Shown piece by piece: positions 51,289-59,463 of a DNA stretch of 64,000 nt (position 1 is the first letter of the stretch; every line of letters begins with the position of its first letter). Location: NCBI GenBank assembly GCA_942493075.1, contig OW818681.1:2914001-2978000 (forward strand). The letters run 5' to 3'. A program made the translations under genes and the position numbers. The DNA comes from JBBQYD01 sp942493075. GTDB lineage: Bacteria; Verrucomicrobiota; Verrucomicrobiia; Limisphaerales; UBA8199. The notes beneath the pieces were generated by a model that made no database searches, was not told the DNA's origin, and was given only the letters and a program-made list of their open reading frames with translations.

Positions 51289-52587
51289 TTACTTCAGCCA
51301 GGGAGCGATCGTTTCATTCGCCCAGATTTCTTCGACGGGCTGGCGCCGACGGACCAACGCGGCCTTGTTTCCTTTGACAAGCACTTCTGCCGGGAGGCTG
51401 CGGGTGTTGTAATTGGAACCCATCACCGACCCGTAAGCACCGGCGCTCAACAGGGCCAGGTAATCGCCTTCGCCGAGCTTGGGCAGTGGACGATCATGAC
51501 AGAAGTAGTCCCCGGACTCGCAGATAGGTCCCACGACGTCGCTGGAGATCAGGGTGCCAGTCTTGCGCTTAAGCGGAACGATTTCATGGTAAGCGTCATA
51601 AAAGGCGGGCCGGATCAGATCGTTCATGGCGGCATCCACGATCAGGAAGTTCTTCTTTCCCGTTCGTTTCACGTATTCGACCCGCGTAATCAGAATTCCG
51701 GAGTTCCCAGAAATGAAGCGGCCGGGTTCGATCAGGATCTTCAGGCCGAGGGCCTGCAACTCGGGCAGAAGACGGGCCGCATACTTCTGCGGAGTCAGGA
51801 TCTTTGCGCCTGGACCGGACTTCCACCATTTTGGGTCGCCACTGGCGAGTGCCGGGTCATAGACGATCCCAAGCCCACCGCCGATGCTGAAGAACTCTAT
51901 CCCATGGGCGGCTTTGAGGCGTGCGGCCAGAGGCGCGACCTTGCGAACGGCAAGTTCAAATGGATGAACGTCCGTAATCTGGGAACCGATATGCATCTGA
52001 ACTCCGCGCAGATGGAGATTCTTTAACTTTGCCGCGCGAGCGTAAAGCGCTTCGATTTCTTCGAAGGCAATGCCGAACTTGTTCTCGTAGGTGCCGGTCG
52101 TGATCTTCTTGTGCGTACCAGCTTCAACATTCGGGTTAACGCGGACGGCAACCGGCGCCCGTTTCTTGAGTTTCGCGGCGATTCTATTGATGCGGAGCAT
52201 CTCCGGTTCACTCTCGACATTAAAAGTATAGACGCCTTGCTTCAGGGCGTATGTGATTTCCGCATCCGTTTTTCCCACACCTGCAAAAGCGCACTTTCCG
52301 GGATCACCACCCGCGGCAATTGCCCGCTGCAGCTCACCTCCACTTACCAGGTCAAACCCGCTGCCCAGCTTCGCAAGCGTGCGCAGCACCGAGAGACTGG
52401 AGTTGGACTTCATTGCAAAGCAAACCTGGTGGTCCACAGGTGCCAGTGCGACATCCAGCGCGCCGTAACGCTCTTCCAATGTTCGGGAGGAATACACGAA
52501 CAGCGGGGTCCCAAACTTCCTCACCAGCGAATCTATACTGACATTTTCACAGAACAGTTGCTGGCCTGAATATCTAAAATAATGCAT
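51289..52587 (-). CDS. lysA: Diaminopimelate decarboxylase
   Basis: A PLP enzyme of 432 residues that makes L-lysine from meso-diaminopimelate. Landmarks are the PLP Lys in VCFAMKSNSSLSVL, FDLVSGGELQRAI, GLQIL-type EPGRFISG, the LHLRGVQMHIGSQI block and GPICESGDYF with the active Cys. The ending LVRRRQPVEEIWANETIAPW is typical. The ATG at 52587 gives the usual N-terminus (MHYFRYSGQQLFCENVSID). Confidence 0.96.
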   Translation of the reverse strand: MHYFRYSGQQLFCENVSIDSLVRKFGTPLFVYSSRTLEERYGALDVALAPVDHQVCFAMKSNSSLSVLRTLAKLGSGFDLVSGGELQRAIAAGGDPGKCAFAGVGKTDAEITYALKQGVYTFNVESEPEMLRINRIAAKLKKRAPVAVRVNPNVEAGTHKKITTGTYENKFGIAFEEIEALYARAAKLKNLHLRGVQMHIGSQITDVHPFELAVRKVAPLAARLKAAHGIEFFSIGGGLGIVYDPALASGDPKWWKSGPGAKILTPQKYAARLLPELQALGLKILIEPGRFISGNSGILITRVEYVKRTGKKNFLIVDAAMNDLIRPAFYDAYHEIVPLKRKTGTLISSDVVGPICESGDYFCHDRPLPKLGEGDYLALLSAGAYGSVMGSNYNTRSLPAEVLVKGNKAALVRRRQPVEEIWANETIAPWLK

Positions 52588-52628
52588 CGCGAGATAGTGT
52601 TAGGTCCAATAGACCCGGGTGAAAAGAC

Positions 52629-52658
52629 AAAAAAGCCGGACACGACGGTGTGTCCGGC
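52629..52658 (-). terminator. Intrinsic terminator of the repeat-protein gene
   Basis: GCCGGACAC at 52635-52643 and GTGTCCGGC at 52650-52658 form a stem with a six-base loop. On the minus strand the stem is followed by a run of six T (52629-52634). It lies 22 bases past the stop of the minus-strand repeat-protein gene and upstream of lysA. Confidence 0.88.
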
Positions 52659-52679
52659 CTAAATGTTAACAAAGCCTTA

Positions 52680-53798
52680 CTAATTACCCAAGATGCGAGC
52701 CCGCTCCTTGTGGTATTCCTCAGGAGTGATCTGGTCTGCCTGGTAGCGTTGAAGAAGCTGTTGCAGTTCCTGCTGTTTGGCCGCGGGCAGAGGTGATCCC
52801 GGGGAGGGCAGGGGAGCCAGCGTTTCGATACCAGTCTTGGCGACTTGCTTTTCGCGCTTGCCAGTGGATTTGGCAGGAGACTTCGCGACCGGCTGTGTCG
52901 CAGTGACGGTAGCTTTCGGCTGGGTTTGCGCAGGTGCTATTCCAGCAGTAGCCGTCGTGGGCTTGCTCGCCGGGGCCGGTTTAGCGGCTTGAGCCGACTT
53001 GCGCTCTTCCTCTGCACGCTGCTTAGCGGCCATCTCGGCTGCCTTGCGAGCCTGTTCGGCCTTCGCTTCCTGAGCCTTGAGGGCTTCAAATTCCTTTCGC
53101 AGCGCCGCCTGAGATTTCAATTGAGCAGCGGTGTCCACCTTGGGAGTGGGCTTGGCCGACTGAGCATAGGCGGCGCGGAGGGCTTCCTTGGCCTTTTGCT
53201 GCGCTGCAACGTCCACCCGTGGGCTGATCTTCAAAGGCGCTTCAGCGGGAAGGTTTCGCAGTGCAGCTTTAGCTTTGACCTGAGCTGCGGTATCCTGTTT
53301 GGCTTGGGCTTGAACTGCTGGAATGTTGCGTAATGCCGCTTTCGCTTTAGCCTGGGCCGCGGTATCCACCTTGGGTGTGGCCTGGGGTTGGGGCTGAACC
53401 GCCGAAACGTTGCGCAAGGCGGCTTTTGCTTTAGCCTGGGCTTCAGTTTCCTTGGAGATCTTGATGGGGGCTGCCGGTTGAGCAGCAACGGCGGGTGCCG
53501 GCGTTGCTTTGGGCGCCACTGCGGTAGCGGGCTGTTTTTCCGGGGTTGAGGGGGCAGGACCCTGACCGTCCAATTCCCTCATCTTAGCGCGCAAAGCTTC
53601 CTGTGCCTTGGCTTGGGCCTGAGCGTCTCCTCGCGCCGAAATAACGGTCTTGCCGCTCGGAGGGGTGCCTTCGTTCAGGTTACCGCGTAAGGCTTTGCGG
53701 GCCTTCGCTTGTGCTTCATTGTCCGAGGAAACCGCCGTGCAGACGATCAGGCCAGAAATGGCTGCGCAGAGAACCAACGTTGATTTAGAAATCCGCAT
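52680..53798 (-). CDS. Secreted protein with seven AQxKAxxALR repeats and a SHOCT-like C-terminus
   Basis: A signal peptide (STLVLCAAISGLIVCTAVSS) starts the 372-residue product. Seven repeats share the core (D)xxAQxKAxxALR: NEAQAKARKALRGN, AQAQAKAQEALRAK, TEAQAKAKAALRNV, TAAQAKAKAALRNI, TAAQVKAKAALRNL, VAAQQKAKEALRAA and TAAQLKSQAALRKE. Pro/Ala/Thr linkers lie between them. A Lys/Ala/Pro-rich stretch then leads to a final helix pair (QELQQLLQRYQADQITPEEY) that resembles SHOCT domains. The very regular Ala/Lys/Gln cores would form amphipathic helices. The ATG at 53798 gives the best signal peptide. Function unknown. Confidence 0.75.
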   Translation of the reverse strand: MRISKSTLVLCAAISGLIVCTAVSSDNEAQAKARKALRGNLNEGTPPSGKTVISARGDAQAQAKAQEALRAKMRELDGQGPAPSTPEKQPATAVAPKATPAPAVAAQPAAPIKISKETEAQAKAKAALRNVSAVQPQPQATPKVDTAAQAKAKAALRNIPAVQAQAKQDTAAQVKAKAALRNLPAEAPLKISPRVDVAAQQKAKEALRAAYAQSAKPTPKVDTAAQLKSQAALRKEFEALKAQEAKAEQARKAAEMAAKQRAEEERKSAQAAKPAPASKPTTATAGIAPAQTQPKATVTATQPVAKSPAKSTGKREKQVAKTGIETLAPLPSPGSPLPAAKQQELQQLLQRYQADQITPEEYHKERARILGN

Positions 53799-53937
53799 AG
53801 GCGGCTTTTTAAGGCAAAACCTGCCCGGATGCAACAGCTTTCAACTTTGAGAGGACATAAAAATGAGGCTTGGGCGGTGCCGTTGAGGCGTATTTCACCC
53901 AGTTGCGCCCCATCTTGCCCCGGTGTTTGAGTGGGGT

Positions 53938-54120
53938 ATGCCAGCAAAATCAAAAAAACAGCAGATGGCGGCGGGGGCCGCATTGTCAGCTAAACGCGGT
54001 AAAAGGCCTAAGTCCTCGTTGAAAGGAGCCTCCCGTCAGATGGTTTCCAATATGACAGAAGGTGAGTTGAGAGAGCTGGCGAAGACCAAGCGCAAGACGT
54101 TGCCACGAAAAAAGACCTGA
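53938..54120 (+). CDS. DUF3008 small basic protein
   Basis: The 60-residue product matches the DUF3008 layout: MPAKSKKQQMAAGAALSAKR, a basic linker, then LKGASRQMVSNMTEGELREL and a Lys/Arg-rich end. Such proteins are small, basic and of unknown function, possibly nucleic-acid associated. GTGGGG precedes the ATG. Relatives normally start exactly at MPAKSK, which is why an in-frame ATG 15 bases upstream was rejected. Confidence 0.85.
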   Translation: MPAKSKKQQMAAGAALSAKRGKRPKSSLKGASRQMVSNMTEGELRELAKTKRKTLPRKKT

Positions 54121-54180
54121 AGGCTCCTAATCAATGGCTTGCCAGATGGCTCGTGAACAGGGAATGCTCAGACACGAGCT

Positions 54181-54963
54181 ATGAATTATCTGAGGAACAA
54201 ACGGGTATTGATCACTGGCGCATCGAGCGGTTTTGGAGCAGCAGCAGCCCGCTTGTTCGCACGCGAAGGAGCATGCGTGGTCCTGGGCGCGCGGCGGGTT
54301 GAGAAACTGGCGGAAGTTTCCCGTCTGGCATTAGCGGAGGGTGCGCCAACTGCCATCTATCACCAGTTGGATGTCACGAGCACGGCGAGTGTAAGGGAAT
54401 TCTTTGCATGGCTGGAATCCCAGGCGTCAGGACTTGATGTCTTGATCAACAATGCAGGCGGAGCGCACGGCCTCGACTCGGTTGCAACGGGGAAAGATTC
54501 TGATTGGGAGCAGATGCTGCAGACCAATGTGCTGGGAGTGCTGCGGGTAACCAGGGCCGCGCTGCCGCTCATGGGCGGAAATCCCGGCAGTTCTATCATC
54601 AACATTGGGTCATACGCTGGACACCTCGCCTATGAAGGGGGAGCAGCCTACTGCGCGGCGAAAGCTGGCGAATTGCAGATTACCAGGGCGCTGCGATTGG
54701 AGTTGTGCGGCACCGGCATCCGGGTGAGCACCATAGACCCAGGCATGGCCGAAACGGAGTTCTCTGTTGTCCGGTTTAAAGGAGATACTTCCCGTGCGTC
54801 ACAAGTGTATGCAGGTGTGAAGCCACTAACCGCAGAGGATGTTGCGGAGATTATGGTCTGGGTTGCCAGCCGACCTTCCCACGTGAACATCGATGAGTTG
54901 CTGGTCAAGCCTACCGACCAGGCCTCCATCTACAAAGTAAATCGGCGGCCCGTTAAGGATTGA
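54181..54963 (+). CDS. SDR oxidoreductase, YdfG-like
   Basis: A classical SDR of 260 residues with the motif TGASSGFGAAAARLF, NNAGGAHG, catalytic Ser in NIGSYAGHLAY, and the pair YCAAKAGEL. The ending VNIDELLVKPTDQASIYKVN matches YdfG-type NADP-dependent 3-hydroxy acid dehydrogenases. The likely substrate is serine or a 3-hydroxy acid. The ATG at 54181 is clear. It lies 60 bases after the DUF3008 gene and converges with tex. Confidence 0.9.
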   Translation: MNYLRNKRVLITGASSGFGAAAARLFAREGACVVLGARRVEKLAEVSRLALAEGAPTAIYHQLDVTSTASVREFFAWLESQASGLDVLINNAGGAHGLDSVATGKDSDWEQMLQTNVLGVLRVTRAALPLMGGNPGSSIINIGSYAGHLAYEGGAAYCAAKAGELQITRALRLELCGTGIRVSTIDPGMAETEFSVVRFKGDTSRASQVYAGVKPLTAEDVAEIMVWVASRPSHVNIDELLVKPTDQASIYKVNRRPVKD

Positions 54964-54976
54964 TTCTGCACGAGGG

Positions 54977-57235
54977 CTACCGTTGCCCCTTTTTCAGAGC
55001 CTCGGTAAACCAGTCAACTGGCTTGGGCTGAGCTGGCGCTGGTGGACGGCTTCCCCTTTGCGGCCCTGGAGACGTTTTGGCTCCGGTTGAACCGCCGAGC
55101 TCTGGTTTGGCCTTCATCGAGAGGGCGATCCGTTTGCGAGGCAGGTCCACCTCGACCACGGTCACCATCACCTTCTGCTGAACCTTGACGACCTCAGCAG
55201 GGTTTTTTACGAAACGATCAGCGAGCTGACTGACATGCACCAAGCCATCCTGGTGCACGCCGATATCCACGAAAGCCCCGAACGCAGTCACGTTTGTGAC
55301 GATTCCAGGCAGTTTCATGCCCGGACGCAAGTCCTCCACTTTATCCACGCCTTCTTTAAATGCGAAGATCTCGAACTGCTCACGCGGGTCGCGACCCGGT
55401 TTGGCCAACTCTCCCATGATATCGTTCAAGGTGGGTAGTCCAACAGACTCCGTAACGTATTTCTGAAGCTGGATCTTCTGTCGGAGGGCCGGATTCAACA
55501 TCAGTTCTTTGACTGTGCAGCCCAGTTCCCGCGCCATGGTATCCACGATACTATAGCTTTCCGGGTGGACCGCACTGGCATCCAACGGGTTTTCGGCCTC
55601 GCGAATACGAAGGAAACCGGCTGCCTGCTCGAAGGCTTTCTCGCCCAAGCGTGGAACCTTTTTAAGTTCCGCCCGGGATTTGAATGGGCCTTGCTGATCG
55701 CGAAAAGCGACAATATTCGAGGCTAGGGACGGCCCCAGGCCTGATACATAGCTGAGGAGTTGCTTGCTCGCTGTGTTCAGTTCCACTCCAACGCCGTTTA
55801 CGCAGCTCATGACCACGTCATCCAGGCTCTTCTTCAAAGCTCTTTGGTCCACGTCATGCTGATACTGACCGACCCCGATGGACTTGGGATCGAGTTTGAC
55901 AAGTTCAGCCAGCGGATCCATGAGGCGGCGTCCGATGGATACCGCGCCTCGAACGGTCACATCCTGGTCTGGGAACTCCTCTCGGGCCACATCCGAGGCC
56001 GAATAGATGGAGGCGCCGCTTTCATTGACCATGACAACTGGGACGCCTGGTTTTAGTGCCCGGACAAAAGTCTCTGTCTCCCGGCTGGCTGTACCGTTGC
56101 CAATCGCAATAGCTTCGATCTGGTACTTCCGGATGAGGGAACGCACAGCTTCCGCCGCTTCACTGATGCGGGAGTCTGACATCGTCGGAAAAATGACATC
56201 ATGGTGCAGAAGCTTTCCCTGACGATCGAGGCATACCGTCTTGCAGCCCGTGCGGAAGCCGGGGTCGATCGCGAGCATGTTCTTGCGGCCCAGTGGTGGG
56301 GCCAGCAGCAGTTCACGCAAATTCTCTGCAAATACCCGGATCGCTTCCAGGTCCGCTTTCTTTTTCGATTCGATCCGCATCTCAACTTCGATGGCTGGCC
56401 CGAGCAAGCGTTTGTAGCTGTCCTGCGCGGCCAATCGAACCTGCTCGCCTGCGGGACGGCCCGGGGCTTTCACGAACAACGGTTCTAGAATAAGCAAGGC
56501 CTCCTCCTCAGGAGGGGTAATGCGCATCATCAGGAATCCTTCCTCCTCACCCCGGCGCATGGCCAACAGGCGGTGACTGGGGACTTGCGCCAGCGGTTCA
56601 CTCCACTCGAAGTAATCCTTGAACTTGGCGGCTGCCTCTTCTTTGCCGGTCATGACCTTGGACCGGACGACCGCTTTGGTCTGGAAGAAGCCACGGATTC
56701 GCTCACGCGCCTGGGCGTCGTCGCTAATAATCTCAGCTATGATGTCGCGCGCGCCAGCGAGGGCTTCTTCAATAGAAGCGACCCCTTTTTCGCTACTGAG
56801 ATACGCCTTTGCCTCCACGTCAGGAACCGCTGTGGCTTGGGCTTCGAAAAGCAGGGTTGCGAGAGGTTCGAGGCCTTTTTCCTTCGCCATCATCGCGCGC
56901 GTGCGGCGTTTCGGGCGGTACGGCTGGTAAATGTCTTCCAATGCTGTGAGGGTTTCGGCAGTCGCCAGCGCTGTCTTGAGGACGTCTGTCAACAAGCTGC
57001 GTTCTTCTAAAGACTTCAGAATCGCCGCGCGGCGATCATCCACCTCGGCCATGGTCAGGAGGCGTTCGCGAATGGCCATGATCGCAACTTCGTCCAGCAA
57101 GCCGGTGGCCTCCTTACGATAGCGAGCGATAAAGGGCACAGTGGCGCCCTCTGCGAGCAGGCGGGCTGTGGCCGCGACCTGGCGGAGCTGCACCTTCAGT
57201 TCCGAGGCAATCTTAGCAACGTGAGTCTCGTTCAT
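54977..57235 (-). CDS. tex: Tex family RNA-binding transcription accessory protein
   Basis: The 752-residue protein has the full Tex order. A helical N-terminus (VPFIARYRKEATGLLDE), a YqgF-like core (MLAIDPGFRTGCKTVCLD, IAIGNGTASRETE), helix-hairpin-helix motifs (FKSRAELKKVPRLGEKAFEQ) and a C-terminal S1 domain (GIVTNVTAFGAFVDIGVHQD). Tex binds nucleic acid and affects transcription. The ending is Pro/Lys-rich (PPAPAQPKPVDWF). It converges with the SDR gene, only 13 bases apart. Confidence 0.95.
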   Translation of the reverse strand: MNETHVAKIASELKVQLRQVAATARLLAEGATVPFIARYRKEATGLLDEVAIMAIRERLLTMAEVDDRRAAILKSLEERSLLTDVLKTALATAETLTALEDIYQPYRPKRRTRAMMAKEKGLEPLATLLFEAQATAVPDVEAKAYLSSEKGVASIEEALAGARDIIAEIISDDAQARERIRGFFQTKAVVRSKVMTGKEEAAAKFKDYFEWSEPLAQVPSHRLLAMRRGEEEGFLMMRITPPEEEALLILEPLFVKAPGRPAGEQVRLAAQDSYKRLLGPAIEVEMRIESKKKADLEAIRVFAENLRELLLAPPLGRKNMLAIDPGFRTGCKTVCLDRQGKLLHHDVIFPTMSDSRISEAAEAVRSLIRKYQIEAIAIGNGTASRETETFVRALKPGVPVVMVNESGASIYSASDVAREEFPDQDVTVRGAVSIGRRLMDPLAELVKLDPKSIGVGQYQHDVDQRALKKSLDDVVMSCVNGVGVELNTASKQLLSYVSGLGPSLASNIVAFRDQQGPFKSRAELKKVPRLGEKAFEQAAGFLRIREAENPLDASAVHPESYSIVDTMARELGCTVKELMLNPALRQKIQLQKYVTESVGLPTLNDIMGELAKPGRDPREQFEIFAFKEGVDKVEDLRPGMKLPGIVTNVTAFGAFVDIGVHQDGLVHVSQLADRFVKNPAEVVKVQQKVMVTVVEVDLPRKRIALSMKAKPELGGSTGAKTSPGPQRGSRPPAPAQPKPVDWFTEALKKGQR

Positions 57236-57328
57236 TCAAACCGGTCATTGATGCGACCGGGCGGTAATCATCCTAAACTGCACGCAGGGAGCAACCAGAA
57301 ATGTGAATTTGTGAATAAGTGCTTGAGG

Positions 57329-59233
57329 CTATTGCCCGGTGCCAATCGCCGACAATTCCTGCCAGCGCTCATATAACCGGGTCACCTCGGTCCGGGCGGC
57401 TTCCAGGTCCGCCACCAAAGCGTGCCCCTCTCTCGCGCGCGTCGCATGGAACTCGGGGTCATTCAAGGTTGTCTCCAATTCATGCACCCGGGTCTCCGCA
57501 GCAAGGATTGTCGCTTCGATCGACTCCAGCTCGCGTTGTTCTTTGAAGGACAGTTTCCTGGGGCGGTTGTTCTTCCTGGGAACTGGGGGTTCAACGGAGG
57601 CCTGCTTGTTTACGACTGCCCACGATTGAGCGCGTGCATCCCGCTCTTTCTTCTTTTCAAGGTAGTAAGAGTAGTTGCCGGTTTGGACCCACACCCCGGA
57701 TTCCTCAAAGACCGCAACCTGGTCACAGATACGATCCAGGAAGTAGCGATCATGGCTCACAACGAGCACTGTTCCATCGAAGTCAGCCAATGCTTCTTCC
57801 AACATGCGCAAGCTGGGCAGATCCAGGTCGTTGGTTGGTTCGTCCAGCACGAGAACGTTTCCACCGCGTCGCAAGACTTTGGCGAGCATCAGTCGCGCGC
57901 GCTCTCCCCCAGAGAGTCGTGAGACTTTTTCATTTACCCGCTCATCTGAAAAAAGAAAACGCCTCAGGTAAGAGCGTGCGCTCAGGCGCTGTTCGCCAAA
58001 GAGAACCGTTTCGCTGCCTTCCGATATTTCCTCCAGAACAGTCCCGGTGCCCTTGAGCTGCATGCGGGCCTGGTCGATATAATTGAAAACGACCCGCTGC
58101 CCGATCTTCACCTCTCCCTCCTCGAGGGCTCGTTCCCCCAGGCAAATGCGCAGCATGGTGGTTTTTCCGACACCATTGCGGCCTACAATGCCGGTGCATT
58201 GGCCGGGCTTCAACGCGAGGTTAAGTCCTCGAAAGAGCCACCGTTCCCGCTCATCCTGCCCAACCTTGGCACCAGCTCCAAGCAGTTGGATCGCGTGGTC
58301 CCCTAACGGCGGCGGAGGGGGAATGAGAAGGTCCATCTCCCGTTCTTCGGGTGGCGCTTCCAAGCCTGTGACCTGGTAGAAAGACTCCAGGCGGTGCCGC
58401 GGCTTGGACCGCTGAGCCCGAACGCCGGCGCGGACCCATTCAAGCTCCTCGCGCAAGAAACGCTGACGCCGCCGTTCGGATTGCTCTGCGATCTGCTGTC
58501 GGATCGCCTTGGATTCGAGATAGGCAGTGTAGTTCCCGGGATGTGAGTAGCAGCGGCCGTTCGCCAACTCCAGAATCCGAGTGGCGATGACATCGAGGAA
58601 ATAGCGATCATGCGTCACGAAAATGACCGCTCCCGGAAATTCCCGGAGGAACTCTTCCAGCCAGGTAATGGATTCGGCATCCAAATGATTGGTTGGTTCA
58701 TCCAGCAGCAGGAGGTCGGGTTGAGCGGCCAGCGCACGGCACAAGGCTACCCTCCGTTTTTCCCCTCCGGAGAGAGGGCCTACGAGCGCATCCAGAGGGG
58801 GAGTGCTCAAAGCCGAAGCGGTCGCGTTGATCCGGGATTGCAGCTTCCAACCATCGGCGCTCTCTATCTGGTTCAGGAGTACCGCCATCTCGGCCTCGGT
58901 GCCTCGGCCTGTTTCATAGCGTCCCAGCCAATCCATTAGATCTGCCGCACCAGCTTCAATGTTCTCACGCACGGTGCGCGAGCCATCCAGCTCGAATTCC
59001 TGAGGCAGATAGCCAATTCGCAACCCGCGGCGCCTGGCTACTTCGCCTGCATCCGCGCTCTGGTGGTCAGCCAAAATCCGGAGCAAACTGGTCTTTCCAC
59101 AGCCGTTCCGGCCGAGCAACCCCACTTTTTCCCCCGGGCTAACCGACAGTGTGACACAGTCGAGCAGTCGCTGGTGGCCATAGGCCAGGGCGAGATCGTT
59201 TGCAGTTAAGAGTGCGGGTCCGGTAACATTCAT
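57329..59233 (-). CDS. uup: ABC-F ATPase, Uup type
   Basis: Two ABC domains without membrane parts, 634 residues. The first has GLLGRNGCGKTS, LSGGEKRRVAL and LLLLDEPTNHLD; the second has GIVGRNGVGKTT, LSGGERARLML and VLVLDEPTNDLD. The linker is basic (RRQRFLREELEWVRAG), and a C-terminal coiled-coil segment (ETTLNDPEFHATRAREGHAL) marks Uup. ABC-F proteins act on the ribosome or DNA junctions. The ATG at 59233 was chosen; an upstream ATG adds an unlikely hydrophobic leader. Confidence 0.93.
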   Translation of the reverse strand: MNVTGPALLTANDLALAYGHQRLLDCVTLSVSPGEKVGLLGRNGCGKTSLLRILADHQSADAGEVARRRGLRIGYLPQEFELDGSRTVRENIEAGAADLMDWLGRYETGRGTEAEMAVLLNQIESADGWKLQSRINATASALSTPPLDALVGPLSGGEKRRVALCRALAAQPDLLLLDEPTNHLDAESITWLEEFLREFPGAVIFVTHDRYFLDVIATRILELANGRCYSHPGNYTAYLESKAIRQQIAEQSERRRQRFLREELEWVRAGVRAQRSKPRHRLESFYQVTGLEAPPEEREMDLLIPPPPPLGDHAIQLLGAGAKVGQDERERWLFRGLNLALKPGQCTGIVGRNGVGKTTMLRICLGERALEEGEVKIGQRVVFNYIDQARMQLKGTGTVLEEISEGSETVLFGEQRLSARSYLRRFLFSDERVNEKVSRLSGGERARLMLAKVLRRGGNVLVLDEPTNDLDLPSLRMLEEALADFDGTVLVVSHDRYFLDRICDQVAVFEESGVWVQTGNYSYYLEKKKERDARAQSWAVVNKQASVEPPVPRKNNRPRKLSFKEQRELESIEATILAAETRVHELETTLNDPEFHATRAREGHALVADLEAARTEVTRLYERWQELSAIGTGQ

Positions 59234-59463
59234 TTCGTAAACAAAGGCCGTAGCTTGCTCCACCAGCATAGCACAGCAAAGCAAAAAGCTGCTCTTAACG
59301 AGAATCTGGAAAATCTGAGGTCCGGGTGCGTCGGGCGAGAGACGGCCCCGGACGAACGGAATGTTCAGGGTCGCTTGACCTCTTCAAGTGCTGATCATTA
59401 TCTTTCCCAGGTTTATGGGACGGTTCGCTTTTCAATCAATGCATCGCAACTACAGCTACCTGG

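Noticed and set aside
52635..52658. Considered as a leader attenuator of lysA
   Set aside because: The T-run is on the side fitting the minus-strand repeat-protein gene, so it is that gene's terminator, upstream of the lysA promoter.
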